A stretch of 24,945 nt of DNA from JANXSF01 sp043755435 (GTDB taxonomy: Bacteria; Acidobacteriota; Terriglobia; Bryobacterales; Bryobacteraceae), in assembly GCA_043755435.1 (NCBI GenBank), contig JAYUSZ010000285.1, positions 1 to 24,945 of the forward strand, written 5' to 3'. Below the pieces are notes generated by a model, which was given only the letters and a program-made list of their open reading frames with translations, was not told where the DNA came from and searched no databases. Numbering within the stretch: the stretch's first letter is position 1; every line of letters begins with the position of its first letter. Position numbers and translations under genes: made by a program. This document shows, in pieces, positions 1 to 7,628 of the stretch.

Positions 1-217
1 GCTTCGACGCCAAATATCCGAGGTAGGAGCCGTATGCGTTAGTAGCGCCAGTACGGATCTGTGCGGGGGGTGTGGGGTAACTTGCATCCCTACCGCGACA
101 GGTGAAGATGTCCTACTTACGGAAGATGCGCAAGTGAATTGAACCCCCGTCCCGGAGTTTCGCGACCATTAGTTGCGAGGAAGCCCATGAGAGCGCGCGG
201 ATTTCGCCAACTTGACC

Positions 218-1918
218 TTACTGGAAATTTACGCTCTTTCCACTCAACGAAAGATACAGCAACGCACCAAAATCCAAACCTGAAGCGTTGAACTTTGCTG
301 GAGGACTGGTTAATCCGATGGCCATTAATCCGTTGAACGTACCCAATCCGCCGGTGAGCGTTGGGGGCAGTGCCGAAAGGACCCACGAAGGGATGGTGAA
401 TGTGCCAGGATTTCCTTGTGCCAGGCATTCAAAAGCTGCGCCGCTTTTGGACGTTATGGCACTGAAGCCAAGGATGACCACTGAGGAATCGCTGCTGCCA
501 CCGGTCCAGGTTACCGTCAAGTTATTCGATCGGTTCACGTTTGTAATGGAACCCTCGTTGGTCCAGGTTAGCGCCGTTGGAATTGCAAGCTGCCCGCTGA
601 ATGCGCCAACATCTGCACCACCCGAGCCATTGTCAATTCGATAATTGCCTGGCACCAGGTAGGGTGTTGTGTTGCCACCAGGCAATCCAGGGAGACCAAG
701 ACCGCTGGATATGTCTACGAAAGTCTCATCATAGGAAATAACTCCGCCAGCGGCAGTCCTCTTTTTCAAAGTCTTAGCACCGCCTGGGCCGTTAACGTTG
801 ATCGCTGCACCGGCATCGAGTGCTGTTCCCAGAACGTTTTCAACAGGGAGATTTGCTCCAAGGGTGGGCAACACAATACAGGAGCCAGGAGTAAGATCCT
901 GTGTGGAGGAGGAAGCCAGTACCTGATCCAAAGTGCTTTTGGTGAACCCGCCGCTTCCAGTTTCGCTCTTCACGTTCAACGACCCGAACCCTGGAATTCC
1001 TGTGTCTATTTTTATGCTGGTGGTATTCAAAGTAATAGTTCCGTGGCGATAGTTGCCGGTTCGTTGGGCAATAGCCAGGTCGTCTGCAGTTCCGCTGGCG
1101 AAGCTGGAACAATTTCCGGCGGTCTTGCTAACAGCAATTGTGGTGAAACTGCTGGTTACTCCACCGGCGCGGATCGCCACAGGAACGTTGCATCCTTCCA
1201 CGCCATCAGGCACGGTAAAGACGATTTGGTCAATTCCAGAACAGCAACCAGAACGACCGCGATAGGTAACTGCCGCCAATTTCCCGCCAACGTACACTTC
1301 TACGGGAATGGAGGTTAAGTCTCCTGGAATCGGGCTCCCTGCTTCATTTCCTGGTGCGGGTCCAAGACCGGTTCCCCACATGATGATGGGCTGACCCGGT
1401 TTGGCCGGCACTACATAGGAATTCACTGGCTGATCAGTACCGCTGTTCACATTCTGGAAAATCCCTGGCCCGGTGCCTTGTTGGTTCCGCGAAAAAGTAC
1501 CAAAGGAACTGCTGACCACTCTAAAAGTGCGGGCTGCGCTGGCCTGTCCATTGTAGGTGAGGGTAATAGAGGCATTTCCAACAGGCGTGTTGGACGGCAG
1601 AATGGCCGCTACTTGTCCCGCTAGGGTATAGATCATAAAAGCGTTAACGGTTGTACTGCCAACGGTGACGCGGATGGAAGTTCCGCCCAGTGTGGTTGGC
1701 AAAGGGTAACTGGAAACCTGTGCCAGACTGGCGGGGCCGATTCCAGTACCAAAGACAATGAACATGGAGCCTTGGGCAATACCCCCGTTAGGGTTAGCCG
1801 GATTAGCGTAACTTGCTGCATTGACGATACCACCGTCGGTAATGGAGGGTTGAGCATTGGCGATAGTGCCAAGAACGCTCGAAAACAGCAGGAATGAGAT
1901 AGTTTTTGTCATAGTCAA
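218..1918 (-). CDS. Secreted TIGR03437-type protein of unknown function
   Basis: A signal peptide (charged N-terminus, hydrophobic run, cleavage near ANAQ) is followed by the pattern typical of TIGR03437 proteins in Solibacter relatives. This begins GGIVNAASY, then has GSMFIVFGTGIGP, a second GTGLGP block near residue 182 and a GIDQIVFTVP...GCNVPVAI block near 230-250. The family is expanded in acidobacteria; its role is unknown but it is extracellular with Ig-like beta folds. The rest of the protein, from about residue 275, is a Gly/Ser/Thr-rich beta-type region I do not recognise. The start is ambiguous. TTG at 1918 has a GAGG 6 nt upstream, while an in-frame ATG at 1912 would have it 12 nt away, so TTG is slightly favoured. 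The gene stands alone and is divergent from the PEP-CTERM gene at 2285. The family call is solid; no function can be given. Confidence 0.85.
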   Translation of the reverse strand: MTMTKTISFLLFSSVLGTIANAQPSITDGGIVNAASYANPANPNGGIAQGSMFIVFGTGIGPASLAQVSSYPLPTTLGGTSIRVTVGSTTVNAFMIYTLAGQVAAILPSNTPVGNASITLTYNGQASAARTFRVVSSSFGTFSRNQQGTGPGIFQNVNSGTDQPVNSYVVPAKPGQPIIMWGTGLGPAPGNEAGSPIPGDLTSIPVEVYVGGKLAAVTYRGRSGCCSGIDQIVFTVPDGVEGCNVPVAIRAGGVTSSFTTIAVSKTAGNCSSFASGTADDLAIAQRTGNYRHGTITLNTTSIKIDTGIPGFGSLNVKSETGSGGFTKSTLDQVLASSSTQDLTPGSCIVLPTLGANLPVENVLGTALDAGAAINVNGPGGAKTLKKRTAAGGVISYDETFVDISSGLGLPGLPGGNTTPYLVPGNYRIDNGSGGADVGAFSGQLAIPTALTWTNEGSITNVNRSNNLTVTWTGGSSDSSVVILGFSAITSKSGAAFECLAQGNPGTFTIPSWVLSALPPTLTGGLGTFNGLMAIGLTSPPAKFNASGLDFGALLYLSLSGKSVNFQ

Positions 1919-2284
1919 GGGGAGCCTCGCAAGGCTTATGTAGCCTAGTACTCCCTATCTTAAAGGTTGTTTCCAAAAAATGATAACCCATTTTTGCGGA
2001 CATCACTGGACACTCAAAGTAGAGGCTAGTACCCCCTTAGAGGTGGAGCCTATTCCCTAGAACGGATAGGACTCTGAGTATTAGTTAAGCCCTCTATTTT
2101 CATGATTTTGGAGGGATCAAATCTGGTTAGTTTGTGATACACTATCGGTATTCACTTGTCCGAAAAGAGCATTGTTGGGATGAATGTAGTTTAAGAAATG
2201 CCAAGACAAGGGGAAATCCCTTTCTGTATGTATGGGATACGTTGATACAATTAGTTGACCAAGAACCATTGGAGGATTTTAATT
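1919..2284. other. Intergenic control region between divergent secreted-protein genes
   Basis: These 366 bases separate the TIGR03437 gene (minus) from the first PEP-CTERM gene (plus). No credible gene is present; a short open frame at 2134-2334 has no Shine-Dalgarno site or coding character. The region holds three related blocks with a CTA-N-T...CCC core (1945-1957, 2026-2039, 2050-2060). It also holds a TACAAT hexamer at 2246-2251 that could be a -10 box for the plus-strand gene, though no good -35 lies in front of it. The Shine-Dalgarno site of the PEP-CTERM gene is GGAGG at 2271-2275. Confidence 0.6.
1945..2060. repeat. Three short related motifs with CTA...CCC cores
   Basis: Seen directly: CTAGTACTCCCTA at 1945-1957, CTAGTACCCCCTTA at 2026-2039 and CTATTCCCTAG at 2050-2060. 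The first two share CTAGTAC followed by a C-rich tract, and their starts are 81 nt apart. They lie between two divergent secreted-protein genes and may be binding sites for a regulator. No regulator is encoded in the window, so this is inference. Confidence 0.35.
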
Positions 2285-2950
2285 ATGAAAAGCCTTGCCA
2301 TGCGCATCGGCCTTGTAGCAGTATTTTGCTTTAGCGGGGCGGCTCAAGCCGCGCTTATTTGGGACAACGGTGCCCCATCCGCTACGAACTTAGGCGGCAG
2401 TAATATGTCTGACACGAAACAAGCACAGGATTTCGTTCTTGCCAGCGCCACGAATCTTACTTCGATTCGGTTCTGGAATCTTGAACTAGTTCCTGCTGAT
2501 TTCGTGGGGACAATTTTTTACCAGATTTTTACGAATTCAGCAGGCATTCCTAGTAATACTCTCGTAGCCTCGGGTACGGTAGTTCCTACTCGGGTTGCTG
2601 CGGGTGCAGCGAACTCCGTTTTAGGGTATTCTCCGTTTCAAAACGATTTGGCGATCAGTGCCAGTCTGGGTGCGGGAACTTATTGGTTGAGTTTGCATAA
2701 CGGCGCACTGGGTTCCGTAGCTTTCACGGATTTCTATTGGACCTGGACCGACATTGGTGTTGCTAACAACACTGGCACAAACCTGGGACAGGAAATGGGA
2801 TTGAACCCGGTAACCGGATGGACAACCAACGATCAGGAAATGGCTTTCAACATTTTTGGAGACGCAGGAGCACCAGTTCCTGAGCCAGCAACCTTTGTAG
2901 TTGCGGCGGCGGGATTATTTGTAGTCGGTTTGCTTAGAAAAAAACAATAA
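2285..2950 (+). CDS. PEP-CTERM sorting-domain secreted protein
   Basis: This 221-aa protein has an N-terminal signal peptide ending near AAQAA. At its C-terminus (residues about 197-221) is a PEP-CTERM tripartite signal: VPEP, a hydrophobic helix, then RKK. Such proteins are exported, anchored by the C-terminal helix, then recognised and cleaved by an exosortase, usually ending up in the cell envelope or extracellular matrix. The central region (LIWDNGAPS, then an LTSIRFWNLE beta-type stretch) resembles a beta-sandwich but has no catalytic motif. The start is ATG at 2285, with GGAGG at 2271-2275 and a 9-nt spacer; the frame is open further upstream but lacks such a site. The next gene follows after 55 nt with no terminator, so both are probably co-transcribed. 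No exosortase is in the window. Confidence 0.9.
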   Translation: MKSLAMRIGLVAVFCFSGAAQAALIWDNGAPSATNLGGSNMSDTKQAQDFVLASATNLTSIRFWNLELVPADFVGTIFYQIFTNSAGIPSNTLVASGTVVPTRVAAGAANSVLGYSPFQNDLAISASLGAGTYWLSLHNGALGSVAFTDFYWTWTDIGVANNTGTNLGQEMGLNPVTGWTTNDQEMAFNIFGDAGAPVPEPATFVVAAAGLFVVGLLRKKQ

Positions 2951-3005
2951 GATAGTGGCATCAGTGTCCGGTTGTAAAACTTAAGAAGTAATAAAGGGGC
3001 AATAT

Positions 3006-4724
3006 ATGAGAGGTCAAATACTCTCCGCCAGCATTGTGGCGGGATTTCTTAGCACTGTTGTGCTTGCACAGCAGAACGATACTATAGTAGTACCTACAAC
3101 CAGTCACGGGGTCTCGCAGCCCCTTTATCAACTCGCCTTAGAGCAGACCGCAACCAATGCGGCACTAACTTCTGGAGGCCCCTACGTTGCTTCGGAAATG
3201 CTGCAAAAGCATGGGCCGGTGGTTAACGATGTAGAATCAGGACCTGCCACAATTACAGCACTGCCATCCTTTGCACAGCAACAGAACTCAGCCACGCGTC
3301 CATTTGGTGCTGTTGCCAACAACACTTTTGAAGGACCTGGGATTGGCCTGACCGGTTTCAATTTGACAGGTGCTCCGCCGGACACCACTATGGCAGTTGG
3401 GCCGAACCACATTGTGGCTTGGGTGAACAGTCAGTATGCGATTTTTGCCAAGAATGGGGCTGTCCTACTTGGCCCAGTGAATGGAAACACTTTATTCGCA
3501 GGGCTGGGCAATAATTGCGCAACAACCAATCGCGGCGATCCGATTCTGCAGTACGACAAGCTTGCTGACCGTTGGATTCTGAGCCAATTCGCTTTCTCAA
3601 CAGATGGAATGGGTAATCCCACGGCTCCTTATTTGCAATGTGTCGCTGTTTCTACAACCAACAATCCTACTGGAACTTACTTCCTCTACACCATCGCATT
3701 TAGCAGCACGGCTCCTAGCGGATTTAATGATTATGGCAAGCTAGGGATTTGGCCGGACGGTTACTACACCACTTACAATATGTTTGGCGGAACGCCTGCG
3801 GGCGGCAACTCAGGAGTTGCTCTTTGCGCTTCCGATCGCATTAAGATGTTGGCCGGTGACAATACTGCCACCACTTTGTGCGCACCAATCGGATTCTACG
3901 GGGGTGGTGCCTCCTTCCTTCCTGGCGATTTGGATGGGACAACGCTGCCCACCACCACTGCGCAGGGTAACGTTATGATGCGCTATTCTTTTGGTGGTGT
4001 AAGCCTTCGTATTCTTAAGTTGAAACCGGATTTTGTAGCAGGCACAGTCACACTTACGGATGGCCTTGGGGGTGCAGCTGGTACTTTTGTTAATCTTCCG
4101 ACCCCCGGGACTGTTGTAGCTTGCAACGGTGCCAGTGGGGCGTGCATTGCTCAACCTGGAACAACTACAAAGTTGGATACGTTGGCGGATCGTCTGATGT
4201 ATCGTCTGGCTTACCGCAACCGCGGTGGTGTAGATAGTCTGGTGGTTACGCAATCCGTTGATCCTGACGGAGCTGGCGCGAGGAGTTCCGCAGTTCGATG
4301 GTATGAAGTTCGCTCACCGTTTAGCGCCACTCCAAACCTGTTCCAAAATGCAACCTACAACCCGGGAGCTACGGCCGACCGCTGGATGGGATCAATCGCC
4401 ATGGATAAGATGGGGAACATGTTGATGGGTTACAGTGTGGCCGATGCAACTGCGGGCTTGAAGCCTTCTTTGCGCGTTGCTGGCCGTTACCGGACTGATC
4501 TACGCAATCAGATGCAAGCTGAATCTACCATCATCACCGGAACGGGATCGCAAACAATAAGGTCCAATGGCAATGCACTCACCCGTTGGGGCGACTACAC
4601 AACGATGCAAGTGGATCCAGTGGACGACTGCACTTTTTGGTACATCGGCCAGTATTTGGTTGCGGATGGTGTTTTCAACTGGCAGACACGCATCGCCAGT
4701 TATAAATTCAATGGCTGTAACTAG
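3006..4724 (+). CDS. Large secreted protein of unrecognised family
   Basis: This 572-aa protein has a signal peptide (residues 1 to about 21, ending VVLAQ). Well-formed, Gly/Thr/Asn-rich segments follow, such as PPDTTMAVGPNHIVAWVNSQ (about 125-145) and GDPILQYDKLADRWILSQF (about 177-195). The repeated Trp- and Asp-containing turns and lack of helices suggest a beta-propeller-like fold, but I recognise no named domain or active site. It ends in FNGCN without a PEP-CTERM tail, unlike the gene upstream. The Shine-Dalgarno site is AAAGGGG at 2993-2999, 6 nt before ATG 3006. It lies 55 nt downstream of the PEP-CTERM gene and is followed by a strong hairpin terminator, so the two form a likely operon. 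It may be a freely secreted partner of the PEP-CTERM protein; that is inference. Confidence 0.8.
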   Translation: MRGQILSASIVAGFLSTVVLAQQNDTIVVPTTSHGVSQPLYQLALEQTATNAALTSGGPYVASEMLQKHGPVVNDVESGPATITALPSFAQQQNSATRPFGAVANNTFEGPGIGLTGFNLTGAPPDTTMAVGPNHIVAWVNSQYAIFAKNGAVLLGPVNGNTLFAGLGNNCATTNRGDPILQYDKLADRWILSQFAFSTDGMGNPTAPYLQCVAVSTTNNPTGTYFLYTIAFSSTAPSGFNDYGKLGIWPDGYYTTYNMFGGTPAGGNSGVALCASDRIKMLAGDNTATTLCAPIGFYGGGASFLPGDLDGTTLPTTTAQGNVMMRYSFGGVSLRILKLKPDFVAGTVTLTDGLGGAAGTFVNLPTPGTVVACNGASGACIAQPGTTTKLDTLADRLMYRLAYRNRGGVDSLVVTQSVDPDGAGARSSAVRWYEVRSPFSATPNLFQNATYNPGATADRWMGSIAMDKMGNMLMGYSVADATAGLKPSLRVAGRYRTDLRNQMQAESTIITGTGSQTIRSNGNALTRWGDYTTMQVDPVDDCTFWYIGQYLVADGVFNWQTRIASYKFNGCN

Positions 4725-4746
4725 ATCCTGATTCTGTAATAACTTT

Positions 4747-4775
4747 GTGGCCGCCGGAGAAGTTCCGGCGGCCAC
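4747..4775 (+). terminator. Hairpin terminator after the secreted-protein operon
   Basis: A perfect 11-bp stem (GTGGCCGCCGG, 4747-4757, with CCGGCGGCCAC, 4765-4775) encloses a 7-nt loop. The short T-rich stretch TTTCACTT follows. The very GC-rich stem 22 nt after the stop codon of the 572-aa protein gene fits an intrinsic terminator, although the T-run is weak. The next gene starts only 20 nt downstream, so its promoter must overlap this element. Confidence 0.75.
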
Positions 4776-4795
4776 TTTCACTTAACTTAAGTATT

Positions 4796-5665
4796 ATGCC
4801 CAAACTAGCCTTTCTTACAATTCTCTTCTCAACCACTTTCCAAGCTTTTATCCAACAACAATCCTTCGCCCAACAAGCCGTTGTTCCGGACGACACAATC
4901 GTTCTGCGCTCCGGCGATTTCGCCCTCACCAAAGCCGAGTATGAAAAGCTGGTGAAGGGTTTCGACAGGGCTTCCGGCGCAACCACTTCAGGTACATCCA
5001 ACCAGTCAACGCAGTCTGGCCGCGATGTGGCGCGGTTGCTGGCTCTTGTCTCTGAAGCGCAGCGCCGCGATATGGATAAGACACAGGAAATGGAATCGCT
5101 GATTCGCGTCCGGGGATATACCCTGCTTGCCAACGCACTACTGCCTGAGTTGGAAAAGCAGATCAAGACGGACGAAGCTGGCACGCGTGCCTTGTGGGTC
5201 TCCGAAAAGCACAGCTATGTTCAAGTGCAAGCGCGCCACATACTGATCCGGCATCAAGGCGTGAAGGTGGAAAAGCCTGGGCTAAAAGGGCTGACTCGCA
5301 CAGAGACGCAAGCCAAGGCTGCTGCTGCTGCTCTGCATGCCAAGCTGATCAAGGGCCTTGATTTCGCAACCGCTGCGAAGAGCCAATCCGACGATGAAAC
5401 CACTTCCAGCCTAGGTGGCATGCTGCCTACTTTCACGCGCGGCATGATGACTGCGGAATTTGAAATGGCCAGCTTTGATCTTCCGAATGGCGGCATCAGT
5501 GCGCCGATCAAAACAGGCTTTGGTTACCACATTATTCAAGTGGTAGACCGCAGCCCAATGCCCTTTGAGAAAGTTCGCGCCGCGCTGGAAAACATACGGG
5601 CAAGAAAGCTCTACGAAGAAATTGGAACCTCGAAGATTACACTGAATGATGCTTACTTCAAGTAG
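4796..5665 (+). CDS. Exported parvulin-type peptidyl-prolyl cis-trans isomerase
   Basis: This 289-aa protein has a signal-like N-terminus (residues 1 to about 26, ending SFAQQ) and a parvulin (PpiC/SurA-type rotamase) domain at about 141-252. Diagnostic blocks are QARHILIR (145-152), SLGGMLP (205-211), a Phe-Glu-Met-Ala-Ser-Phe-Asp-Leu stretch, and GFGYHIIQV (241-249). The enzyme isomerises Xaa-Pro bonds and typically acts as a folding chaperone outside the cytoplasm. Residues 30-135 form the helical N-terminal part usual for SurA/PrsA-like proteins. The start is ATG 4796: the frame is open upstream to a TTG at 4745, but that lies at the base of the terminator stem. There is no Shine-Dalgarno site; TAACTT at 4783-4788 lies 7 nt before ATG. 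It may help fold the exported proteins encoded on either side. Confidence 0.9.
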   Translation: MPKLAFLTILFSTTFQAFIQQQSFAQQAVVPDDTIVLRSGDFALTKAEYEKLVKGFDRASGATTSGTSNQSTQSGRDVARLLALVSEAQRRDMDKTQEMESLIRVRGYTLLANALLPELEKQIKTDEAGTRALWVSEKHSYVQVQARHILIRHQGVKVEKPGLKGLTRTETQAKAAAAALHAKLIKGLDFATAAKSQSDDETTSSLGGMLPTFTRGMMTAEFEMASFDLPNGGISAPIKTGFGYHIIQVVDRSPMPFEKVRAALENIRARKLYEEIGTSKITLNDAYFK

Positions 5666-5858
5666 CTGAGGCAACAAACCGTCCATTTCGCGAAGGAAAC
5701 CAATATCGGGACAACTTCCGAACCTTATCTAAAAATCCCTGCAACTTATTCTGTGGAGCTATACGGGCAACTTTGAAGAAAGTTTGCGTGATTCTCTTCC
5801 TACTCTCGCTTTCGTAAATAGCGAGGACCAAGGTTCAACAATCTTAAGACTCGCTTCA

Positions 5859-5877
5859 CTTGGTTTGACATGCCAAG
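5859..5877 (+). promoter_or_regulatory. Inverted repeat around a TTGACA box
   Basis: Arms CTTGG (5859-5863) and CCAAG (5873-5877) flank a 9-nt spacer that contains a perfect TTGACA (5865-5870). This lies 55 nt upstream of the caspase-like gene. The -10 side is poor: AAACAT at 5889-5894 (18-nt spacer) matches TATAAT at only 3 of 6 positions. That pattern would suit an activator-dependent promoter with an operator over the -35 box, but this is inference. Confidence 0.35.
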
Positions 5878-5931
5878 AGAGTGCGCCGAAACATGCAAAA
5901 AGCATAGGCGCGGGAAAAAAGGAGAGTACAC

Positions 5932-7521
5932 ATGAAGTATAAGAAAGTAGCACCGGAACATCCATTTGCAAAAGTCAAAGTAGAAACAGCTGAGTTGGCA
6001 AGTACCGTTGTGAGCGGTTCGAACGACCTTTTTGGCGCAAACAGTATAGAAACATTCTCAAGCGCCGGCGGTCTGACATACACGCATGAGGACGCCGATG
6101 GATTCTTAGATTATCCGACTTCCTTCCCCGGAAGGGCGGCAAACTATTGGAGTAAAGATGCGGGTGTGAAAGTTTGGGCCTACGAAGAGACGTTCGACAA
6201 TTGGCAAGACACGTACGGCATGGACGCGGTGATGGTTTTTTATCATTCGGGTCATGGAGCAATGGATGATAACGGTGTCTTCCAAGCGCCTCTTGGCGGT
6301 AAATGGGATAACCGCGATTGGGCGTTTTCGAACAACATGGCGTTTGGCAACGAAGATTTGCGTTACTTGTTTTGGTCAACCTGTTTTTCATTGCGAGTAA
6401 CCGGCCAGGACAATCCAATTCGAACATGGTGGGGTCCCAACAAAGGGGGACTGCGGATGATGTTCGGTTACGAAACTACAAGTGTTGACGATCCCAATTA
6501 CGGCAAGTTTTTCTGGGAAGAATGGAGACAGGGAAAGACCTTCGCGAGAGCTTTTCTAGACGCCAGTTGGAGAATCAGTCACAATCAGGTTCCAGTTGTT
6601 ATGGCAGTGGGGGCGAATGCCAATGAGGCAATTAATCGATTGAATACGGAACGCTTCTTTTCACAAGCACCTGTTAGTAAAGCTTGGTATCAATGGCAAT
6701 ACATTGGAACTCTGCCGACGCGTTCCTTTGCGAATCGGACGGCTGTTCCCAAGCAATTGACTAGCCTCATCCTCAACAATAAGTTCGCCGAAGACAAACG
6801 CCTTGGAACAATTGCTAACGTAGCTGGCATAACTAAAGCGAAGGCGGAGACAATTCTTTTGGGTACACATGGCAATAGGATGGTTTCTTCGAAAGATGTT
6901 CAACTGAACGTGAATGGCGAAGGTACCCTGAATCTCCACTTCGGCGAGGCGAACAGCAGCAATACATCGCTTTTAGATGAAAAGAAAGCAATCGCAATTG
7001 CTCAGCGCATGCTTCAAGATCTCGATCTGAATAAGGGAATTGAATTGAAGTTAGGAAATATTCGGCATCGCTTCACTTGCGGAGGAACGCTGAAGGGAAG
7101 TGGCGTGTTGGAAACCCCGTCGGCAATTGAAACGATCGTCCAATTCCGGCAGGCCCACAATGGCATTGAAAGCGTCAACTCCGGCCATGGACTTATTGCG
7201 GTGAGTGTCGACAACGATGGCCGTGTTGTGAACGTTCACGATTCCACGAAAGCGGTACTGGGAGAAACTGGAAAGCGAACCTCGAAAACATCTTCACCGC
7301 GCGATCCGTATGGAGAAACAGACCTGAGCCTCGAAAACCAGTTCAGTAAGAAGGTGGATAAGCTTACAGCTGGTGGTGACGGGAAACCATCCACAATTAG
7401 AGAAGTGACTGGCTATGATTTCTCAGGAAATCTCGGCACGGTTGTTCATCAAAAAGATGTTGAAATTGAGTTTGCCAACCATTTGAGGAAGCGCTACAAA
7501 GTAAGAATCCCGTTGATCTAA
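5932..7521 (+). CDS. Caspase-like (clan CD-type, DUF6345-like) protein with propeptide-like C-terminal region
   Basis: This 529-aa protein has no signal peptide. Residues about 60-240 carry a hydrophobic strand ending YHSGHG (His108-Gly109). A second hydrophobic strand ends LFWSTC (Cys151), 43 residues later. A His-Gly then Cys pair, each at the end of a hydrophobic strand, is the signature of clan CD cysteine peptidases (caspases, gingipains). The region resembles what I recall of DUF6345, which is formally uncharacterised. Residues about 349-440 contain FRQAHNGIESVNSGHGLIAV and VDNDGRVVNV, resembling the FTP/PepSY propeptide domains that inhibit metallopeptidases. The start is ATG 5932 with AAGGAG at 5919-5924 and a 7-nt spacer. 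The gene sits among exported proteins but may itself act in the cytoplasm. Peptidase activity is inferred from two residues and their context. Confidence 0.7.
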   Translation: MKYKKVAPEHPFAKVKVETAELASTVVSGSNDLFGANSIETFSSAGGLTYTHEDADGFLDYPTSFPGRAANYWSKDAGVKVWAYEETFDNWQDTYGMDAVMVFYHSGHGAMDDNGVFQAPLGGKWDNRDWAFSNNMAFGNEDLRYLFWSTCFSLRVTGQDNPIRTWWGPNKGGLRMMFGYETTSVDDPNYGKFFWEEWRQGKTFARAFLDASWRISHNQVPVVMAVGANANEAINRLNTERFFSQAPVSKAWYQWQYIGTLPTRSFANRTAVPKQLTSLILNNKFAEDKRLGTIANVAGITKAKAETILLGTHGNRMVSSKDVQLNVNGEGTLNLHFGEANSSNTSLLDEKKAIAIAQRMLQDLDLNKGIELKLGNIRHRFTCGGTLKGSGVLETPSAIETIVQFRQAHNGIESVNSGHGLIAVSVDNDGRVVNVHDSTKAVLGETGKRTSKTSSPRDPYGETDLSLENQFSKKVDKLTAGGDGKPSTIREVTGYDFSGNLGTVVHQKDVEIEFANHLRKRYKVRIPLI

Positions 7522-7557
7522 GTTGTATTTCAACTTGCATTAACCGCAAATGCGGGG

Positions 7558-7596
7558 ATTGACACGGCTTTCACACAAGTAGTTAAATTGACACGG
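7558..7596 (+). promoter_or_regulatory. Promoter with tandem ATTGACACGG repeats
   Basis: The 10-mer ATTGACACGG occurs twice, at 7558-7567 and 7587-7596, a 29-bp period. The first copy supplies TTGACA (7559-7564), with TTAAAT (7583-7588) 18 nt downstream, a good sigma-70-type pair (6/6 and 4/6). The second copy has only a weak -10 candidate, CATATA at 7611-7616. They lie in front of the second PEP-CTERM gene, so that gene probably has its own promoter. The second copy may be an alternative promoter or a binding site. Confidence 0.5.
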
Positions 7597-7628
7597 GTCC
7601 ACAGACAAAACATATAAGGAGTGAGAAT

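Noticed and set aside
132..160. T-arm-like sequence on the minus strand (GGGACGGGGGTTCAATTC), as at the 3' end of a tRNA or tmRNA
   Set aside because: The other side of the T stem does not pair, no acceptor stem, D arm or anticodon arm can be drawn, and no CCA end or attachment-site repeat was seen. It is most likely chance.
2134..2334. 66-codon open frame overlapping the PEP-CTERM start
   Set aside because: No ribosome-binding site, no recognisable product, and it overlaps the well-supported signal peptide region in another frame.
4700..4724. PEP-CTERM tail on the 572-aa secreted protein
   Set aside because: The C-terminus ends FNGCN with no PEP motif, no hydrophobic helix and no basic tail.
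4745..4795. Longer start (TTG 4745) for the isomerase gene
   Set aside because: It would begin at the base of the 11-bp terminator stem and put 17 extra residues before a good signal peptide; ATG 4796 is preferred.
7544..7555. Small hairpin CCGCA-AA-TGCGG after the caspase-like gene
   Set aside because: A 2-nt loop, only 5 bp and no T-run: not credible as a terminator.
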